From positions 1 through 64,000 of the forward strand of contig NZ_MCGQ01000014.1 of the NCBI RefSeq assembly GCF_002242805.1: a DNA stretch of 64,000 bases, written 5' to 3'. The stretch's first letter is position 1. Every line of letters begins with the position of its first letter. The notes beneath the pieces were generated by a model, which was not told the DNA's origin, made no database searches, and worked only from the letters and a program-made list of their open reading frames with translations. A program made the translations under genes and the position numbers. The DNA is from Streptomyces diastatochromogenes. GTDB lineage: Bacteria; Actinomycetota; Actinomycetes; Streptomycetales; Streptomycetaceae. This document shows, piece after piece, positions 59,495 through 64,000 of this stretch.

Positions 59495-60289
59495 TCAGCC
59501 GACCACTCCGAACGGCGTGACCTCGATGCGTCCCTCACAGGGGGAGATCTGCGCAGTAGGAAGGAGGGTCAGCACGTGGGAGTCGCCCGGCACCCGAATG
59601 TCGACTCCGTAAGGCGCGTCCACCAGGGCGCCGCAGAAGTAGGACCCCTGCCAGACCAGCGTGAACGAGGTCGAGTGCCCCGGGGCGAGCGCGATGTCGG
59701 GAAGGCTGTGCGCGGACGACCGGGTGATCGCGAAGGGGCGGGTTCCCGACGTGCTCGTCGGCTTGCCGCAGGACGGTGACGGGTCGCCCTTGGCGCAGAC
59801 GCGGACGACGGCGTCGCCGAAGAAGGTGAGTCCGGGCCAGCCGCGCAGGCGGCACGCCGAGCTTGAGTGGTTGCGCAGCACGATCGGGGTGCCGAACCAG
59901 CCGGAATCGCCGTCGGCCGGCAGGCCGGTGCGTCCCTCCGACGCCGTGAGGTCCCTCGCGGCACAGGCGGGTGCGGGCGGCGCGGCGGGTGCCGTCGTTC
60001 GGGCCGGTCTGTTCGCGGGTGCCGCTGTGCGGCCGGGCGTCGTACGGCTCGGCGTCGGCCTCCCGGCCGGGACAGGTGAACCGCCGAGGCGTGCGGCGGG
60101 ACCGCCTTCCGGGGAGGCCGACGTCGCGACGGCGTCGGGCGGGGACGACGCCGAGCCGAGGCCACCGCCGCAGGCCGTGGTCGCGGCCACCAGGAGTCCG
60201 ATCGCCAGAAGTTGTGTCCCCCGCACTCTCACGACGCGAACGGTATCCGCGTGTGCAGAGGCTGCGGAGGTGCGGCGGCGAACGTACAT
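59495..60289 (-). CDS. DUF4232 lipoprotein
   Basis: The 264-residue protein has a lipoprotein signal (GTQLLAIGLLVAATTACGG, with lipobox TTAC). A long Pro/Ala/Thr-rich spacer (about 50-105) follows, then DUF4232: CAARDLTASEG...NHSSSACRLRGWPGLTFFGDAVVRV and SYFCGALVDAPYGVDIRVPG. DUF4232 is a secreted beta-sandwich of unknown role, common in Streptomyces. The start could be ATG 60289 or a GTG about 60-70 nt downstream; I give the longer form with low certainty. Confidence 0.82.
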   Translation of the reverse strand: MYVRRRTSAASAHADTVRVVRVRGTQLLAIGLLVAATTACGGGLGSASSPPDAVATSASPEGGPAARLGGSPVPAGRPTPSRTTPGRTAAPANRPARTTAPAAPPAPACAARDLTASEGRTGLPADGDSGWFGTPIVLRNHSSSACRLRGWPGLTFFGDAVVRVCAKGDPSPSCGKPTSTSGTRPFAITRSSAHSLPDIALAPGHSTSFTLVWQGSYFCGALVDAPYGVDIRVPGDSHVLTLLPTAQISPCEGRIEVTPFGVVG

Positions 60290-60307
60290 GATCGCGCCGC
60301 CCGCCGT

Positions 60308-60886
60308 TCACCCGCCGTGCCGCCCGGCCTCCTTCGCCGCCCGCTCGACCCGCTCCACGTGCCCGGGATCGAACGGTGCCGTGTTGAGGTCGTCCCGCCG
60401 CTGCCCGACGGCCCCGTCGATCAACTCCCGCACGATGTCGGCGTGTCCGGCGTGGCGCTGGGTCTCGGCGACCATGTGCGTCAGGATCCGGTGCAGCGTC
60501 ACCTCGCTCCGCGTGCCCCCCGGCAGCCGGCCGACCGCGTCCAGCGGCAGCGCGGCGATCGTCTCGTCGGCGTGCGCCCACGCCGTCCGGTACCGCCCCA
60601 CGATCTCCTCCCGGCTCTCCTCCGGCCGCGCCCACAGATCGGCGTCCGGCTCGGCGTCCCCGGTGATCCACAGCGGTGTCCCGTCGAAGGGCCGGCCGAA
60701 CGTGGCCCCGAAGTACAGCGACTCGGCGCCGGTCATGTGCTTGACCAGGCCCAGCAGATTGGTGCCGGTCGGGGTCAGCGGGCGCCGGACGTCGTACTCC
60801 GACAGGCCCTCCAGCTTCCACAACAGCACGTCACGGGCGTCCTGGAGATACACCCGAAGGTCTTCCTTGGGATCCGATGCGGTCAT
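60308..60886 (-). CDS. DinB family protein (DUF664)
   Basis: The 192-residue protein shows EDLRVYLQDARDVLLWKLEGLSEYDVRRPLTPTGTNLLGLVKHMTGAESLYFGATFGRP (conserved His) and HRILTHMVAETQRHAGHADIVRELIDG. These carry the three His of the metal-binding DinB fold. DUF664 members are probably thiol-dependent hydrolases or transferases; no substrate is known. It starts at ATG 60886. Confidence 0.9.
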   Translation of the reverse strand: MTASDPKEDLRVYLQDARDVLLWKLEGLSEYDVRRPLTPTGTNLLGLVKHMTGAESLYFGATFGRPFDGTPLWITGDAEPDADLWARPEESREEIVGRYRTAWAHADETIAALPLDAVGRLPGGTRSEVTLHRILTHMVAETQRHAGHADIVRELIDGAVGQRRDDLNTAPFDPGHVERVERAAKEAGRHGG

Positions 60887-60947
60887 GCGGAAAGTCTGCC
60901 GATCGGATGATCACTGTCCACCGGTTTTCACCCCGGGGGGCGGGGCG

Positions 60948-60975
60948 GGGGCGTGCGTGGCCTGCCGCACGCCCC
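60948..60975 (-). terminator. Terminator after tex
   Basis: GGGGCGTGCG (60948-60957) and CGCACGCCCC (60966-60975) form a perfect 10-bp stem with an 8-nt loop between the stop of tex and the DUF664 gene. Confidence 0.75.
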
Positions 60976-60987
60976 GGCCCCGGTGGC

Positions 60988-63387
60988 TCAGCGGCGCCCG
61001 TCCTTCGGGTTCAGCAGGCCCGCCCGCCGCAGCGCGTCCGCCATGGCGCTGTTGGCCGGCGCCGGCGCCGGACGCCCGCCCCGGTCACCACCACGGCCCT
61101 GCCGCTGGCCCTGACCGCCCTGCCGCTGGCCCTGGCCGCCCTGCCGCTGCTGAGGCGGCCGGGAACCGCCGCCCCGCTGCTGCTTGCCGCCCTGCCCCTG
61201 CGGCGCGGCCTCGTCGTCCAGCCGCAGCGTCAGCGCGATCCGCTTGCGCGGGATGTCCACGTCGAGGACCTTCACCTTGACGATGTCACCGGGCTTGACC
61301 ACGTCCCGCGGGTCCTTCACGAACGTCTTCGACATCGCGGAGACGTGGACGAGGCCGTCCTGGTGGACGCCGATGTCGACGAACGCCCCGAAGGCCGCCA
61401 CGTTCGTGACCACGCCCTCCAGGACCATGCCGGACGCCAGGTCGGAGATCTTCTCCACGCCCTCCTTGAAGGTGGCCGTCTTGAAGGCGGGCCGCGGGTC
61501 GCGCCCCGGCTTCTCCAGCTCCTTGAGGATGTCGGTGACGGTCGGCAGACCGAAGGTGTCGTCCACGAAGTCCGCCGGGCGCAGCGAGCGCAGCGCACCG
61601 GTGTTGCCGATGAGGGAGGCGACCTCCTGGCCCGAGGTCTTCACCATGCGCCGCACCACCGGGTACGCCTCCGGGTGCACGCTGGAGGCGTCCAGCGGGT
61701 CGGTGCCGCCGCGGATGCGCAGGAAGCCCGCGCACTGCTCGTACGCCTTCGGGCCGAGCCGCGCCACCTTCTTCAGCTCGGAGCGCGAGGTGAACGGCCC
61801 GTTCGCGTCCCGGTGGGCGACGATGTTCTCGGCCAGCCCCGAGGAGATGCCGGACACCCGCGAGAGCAGCGGCACGGACGCGGTGTTGACGTCCACGCCG
61901 ACGCCGTTCACACAGTCCTCGACGACCGCGTCCAGCGAGCGGGACAGCTTCACCTCGGACAGGTCGTGCTGGTACTGGCCGACACCGATGGACTTCGGGT
62001 CGATCTTCACCAGCTCGGCCAGCGGGTCCTGCAGCCGGCGGGCGATGGAGACCGCGCCGCGCAGCGAGACGTCCATGTCGGGGAATTCCTGCGAGGCGTA
62101 CTGCGACGCCGAGTACACGGACGCGCCCGCCTCGGACACCATCACCTTGGTGAGCTTCAACTCCGGGTGCTTGGAGATGAGTTCACCGGCGAGCTTGTCG
62201 GTCTCCCGGGACGCCGTGCCGTTGCCGATGGCGACCAGATCGACCGCGTGCTCCTTCGCCAGCCGCGCCAGCTTGGCGATCGCCTCGTCCCACTTGTTGG
62301 CCGGGACGTGCGGGTAGATCACGTCCGTCGCGACGGCCTTGCCGGTGGAGTCGACCACGGCCACCTTCACGCCCGTACGGAAGCCGGGGTCCAGGCCGAG
62401 CGTCGCGCGCGTGCCGGCCGGGGCGGCCAGCAGCAGGTCGCGCAGGTTCGCGGCGAACACGTTGACCGCCTCGTCCTCGGCCGCCGTACGCAGCCTGAGG
62501 CGCAGGTCGATACCGAGATGCACCAGGACGCGGGTGCGCCAGGCCCAGCGGACCGTGTCCGTCAGCCACTTGTCGGCGGGGCGGCCGCGGTCGGCGATCC
62601 CGAAGCGGTGCGCGATGATCCCCTCGTACGAGGACGGGCCCTCCGTGGGCTCCTCCGGCTCCAGGACGAGGTCCAGGACCTCCTCCTTCTCGCCGCGCAG
62701 CATCGCCAGGATGCGGTGTGAGGGCAGCTCGGTGAACGGCTCGGCGAAGTCGAAGTAGTCGGCGAACTTGGCGCCCGCCTCCTCCTTGCCGTCCTTCACC
62801 TTGGCGGCCAGCCGCCCGCGCACCCACATGCGCTCGCGGACCTCGCCGATCAGGTCGGCGTCCTCCGAGAACCGCTCGGTGAGGATCGCCCGGGCGCCCT
62901 CCAGCGCGGCCTGCGGATCGGCGACGCCCTTGTCGGCGTCCACGAACGCGGCCGCCGCGGCCAGCGGCTCGACCGTTGGGTCGCCCAGCAGGCCCTCGGC
63001 GAGCGGCTCCAGGCCCGCCTCTCGCGCGATCTGCGCCTTGGTGCGCCGCTTGGGCTTGTAGGGCAGGTAGATGTCCTCGAGGCGCGCCTTGGTCTCGGCG
63101 CCGCGGATCTGCGCCTCCAGCTCCTCGGTGAGCTTGCCCTGCTCGCGGACCGACTCCAGGATCGCGGTCCGCCGCTCCTCCAGCTCCCGCAGATAGCGCA
63201 GCCGCTCCTCGATCGTGCGCAGCTGCGCGTCGTCGAGCATCTCGGTCGCTTCCTTGCGGTAGCGGGCGATGAAGGGCACCGTCGAGCCGCCGTCGAGCAG
63301 CTCCACCGCGGCCTTCACCTGCCGCTCCCGTACGCCGAGCTCCTCGGCGATCCTGCCTTCGATGGACCCTACGAGGGGTGTCGTCAC
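60988..63387 (-). CDS. tex: Tex-family RNA-binding transcription accessory protein
   Basis: The 799-residue protein starts at GTG 63387 (TTPLVGSIEGRIAEELGVRERQVKAAVELLDGGSTVPFIARYRKEATEMLDD), the conserved Tex opening. A YqgF-like RNase H fold domain (about 325-450, with LGLDPGFRTGVKVAVVD), HhH domains (about 490-600) and a C-terminal S1 RNA-binding domain (about 640-710, GMVLEGVVTNVAAFGAFVDIGVHQDGLVHVS) follow. A Gln/Gly/Arg-rich tail (about 715-775, with GGQGQRQ repeats) is an actinobacterial extension likely to bind RNA. Tex is a housekeeping factor; no partner is encoded nearby. Confidence 0.95.
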   Translation of the reverse strand: MTTPLVGSIEGRIAEELGVRERQVKAAVELLDGGSTVPFIARYRKEATEMLDDAQLRTIEERLRYLRELEERRTAILESVREQGKLTEELEAQIRGAETKARLEDIYLPYKPKRRTKAQIAREAGLEPLAEGLLGDPTVEPLAAAAAFVDADKGVADPQAALEGARAILTERFSEDADLIGEVRERMWVRGRLAAKVKDGKEEAGAKFADYFDFAEPFTELPSHRILAMLRGEKEEVLDLVLEPEEPTEGPSSYEGIIAHRFGIADRGRPADKWLTDTVRWAWRTRVLVHLGIDLRLRLRTAAEDEAVNVFAANLRDLLLAAPAGTRATLGLDPGFRTGVKVAVVDSTGKAVATDVIYPHVPANKWDEAIAKLARLAKEHAVDLVAIGNGTASRETDKLAGELISKHPELKLTKVMVSEAGASVYSASQYASQEFPDMDVSLRGAVSIARRLQDPLAELVKIDPKSIGVGQYQHDLSEVKLSRSLDAVVEDCVNGVGVDVNTASVPLLSRVSGISSGLAENIVAHRDANGPFTSRSELKKVARLGPKAYEQCAGFLRIRGGTDPLDASSVHPEAYPVVRRMVKTSGQEVASLIGNTGALRSLRPADFVDDTFGLPTVTDILKELEKPGRDPRPAFKTATFKEGVEKISDLASGMVLEGVVTNVAAFGAFVDIGVHQDGLVHVSAMSKTFVKDPRDVVKPGDIVKVKVLDVDIPRKRIALTLRLDDEAAPQGQGGKQQRGGGSRPPQQRQGGQGQRQGGQGQRQGRGGDRGGRPAPAPANSAMADALRRAGLLNPKDGRR
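61080..61160. repeat. Tandem repeats coding the Gln/Gly/Arg-rich tail of Tex
   Basis: Imperfect 18-21 bp units (CCGCCCTGCCGCTGGCCCTG) repeat about three times and encode GGQGQRQ blocks near the C-terminus of Tex. Confidence 0.65.
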
Positions 63388-63573
63388 GATCCCGTACCGC
63401 CTTCTCCACGTCAGCTTGCGCGGCAATTGTGGCAGGTGACACCGACAACCGGGGATCAGGGCGCCACGCGGCGGGGCGCGGGGCCCGGAAGCCGTGTCTG
63501 CCCCGTGCCGTATGGCAGGAAAGGTGGGGTATCCGTCATTGCGGCCACGCACCCACCCTCGAAGAATCGAGAC

Positions 63574-64000
63574 ATGCCGCAGCGCACCCTCCTCTTCGTC
63601 CTCTTCGACGGCGTGCAGAGCCTCGACGTCACCGGCCCGCTCGAGGTGTTCAACGGCGCCGAGACGCACACGCCGGGGACGTACCGCATCCGCACCGCCT
63701 CCCTGGACGGCGGCCCGGTGCGCACCTCCAGCGGTCTGACCCTCGTACCGGACCAGGCGCTCGGGGAGGTGCCCGACCCGCACACCCTGCTGGTCCCCGG
63801 CGGTCAGGGCACCCGCAGCTCCGATCCGCTGCTGACCGAGTGGCTGCGCACGCACGGCCCCCGCGCGCGGCGCCTCGTCTCGGTCTGCACCGGTGCGATC
63901 CTGCTGGCCGAGGCAGGTCTGCTCGACGGCCGCCGCGTCACGACCCACTGGGCGTACTGCGAGCAGCTCGCCCGCGACCACCCGGCCGTCGAGGTCGATC
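63574..64000 (+). CDS. DJ-1/PfpI (GATase1-like) protein, possibly AraC-type regulator (partial)
   Basis: The frame opens at ATG 63574 (MPQRTLLFVLFDGVQSLDVTGPLEVFNGAETHTPGTYRIRTASLDGG) and runs off the right edge after 142 codons. The class I glutamine amidotransferase-like fold carries a cysteine in LVSVCTGAILLAEAGLLDGRRVTTHW, as in the FtrA/ArgR-type AraC regulators and in DJ-1/PfpI enzymes. The window ends before any AraC HTH could appear, so the two cannot be told apart. Confidence 0.85.
   Translation, partial: MPQRTLLFVLFDGVQSLDVTGPLEVFNGAETHTPGTYRIRTASLDGGPVRTSSGLTLVPDQALGEVPDPHTLLVPGGQGTRSSDPLLTEWLRTHGPRARRLVSVCTGAILLAEAGLLDGRRVTTHWAYCEQLARDHPAVEVD

Overview
This 64-kb window is high-GC, densely packed chromosomal DNA from a Streptomyces-type actinomycete. 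The supporting evidence is extreme third-position GC, many GTG (and one TTG) start codons, a WhiB-family regulator, an SsgA-like (SALP) sporulation protein, a Tat-exported phospholipase C, a LAL-type ATPase, and only two TTA (bldA-type) codons noticed in any gene. From memory, the gene order resembles the SCO669x-SCO677x arm region of S. coelicolor; I could not check this. I see no insertion sequence, prophage, CRISPR array, tRNA or rRNA.

Layout. 1-9.7 kb: cell-envelope genes. These are a partial repeat-tailed protein, a TTA-containing secreted protein with a possible sortase signal, a lipoprotein, a phospholipase C, a scramblase-like protein, and a PAP2 phosphatase/EamA pair divergent from a TetR gene across a seven-unit 16-bp operator-like array. 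9.7-15.2 kb: AnmK, an MFS transporter and a LAL-like ATPase lacking its HTH. 15.2-23.1 kb: a complete protocatechuate branch of the beta-ketoadipate pathway (pcaIJFHGBL) divergent from its MarR regulator. 23.2-26.9 kb: LigC and Prim-PolC DNA-repair genes and a decayed HEAT-like gene. 27-35.5 kb: LacI regulator, VOC protein, WhiB protein, acyl-ACP desaturase with three 15-bp dyads, DDAH, an ABC-F protein behind a structured leader, and a PEP-mutase family enzyme. 35.5-40.4 kb: ssgD, BNR-repeat protein, Rho-N-like protein, YCII, endonuclease V and a saccharopine-dehydrogenase-like protein. 40.5-46 kb: a fatty-acid oxidation set (CaiB/BaiF, FadA, FadB) with a MerR gene. 46-56.9 kb: permease, macro domain/PfkB pair, two secreted peptidases, an FAD amino-acid oxidase and a second ABC-F protein. 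57-64 kb: an ArsR/SRPBCC cluster, DinB-type proteins, Tex and the start of a DJ-1/PfpI-type gene.

How the genes work together. The pca block converts protocatechuate to succinyl-CoA and acetyl-CoA and is translationally coupled almost throughout. CaiB-FadA-FadB can activate and beta-oxidise acyl-CoAs. A 21-bp sequence shared by the CaiB promoter and the MerR promoter suggests that MerR controls both. Several other transcription units carry clear dyads or repeat arrays near their starts.

The strongest candidates for something undescribed are regulatory: the seven-unit 16-bp array between TetR and a bldA-type PAP2 operon; mutually exclusive hairpins over the ABC-F ribosome binding site; the 15-bp triple dyad at the desaturase; and the shared MerR/CaiB motif. 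No biosynthetic gene cluster or defence system is evident.
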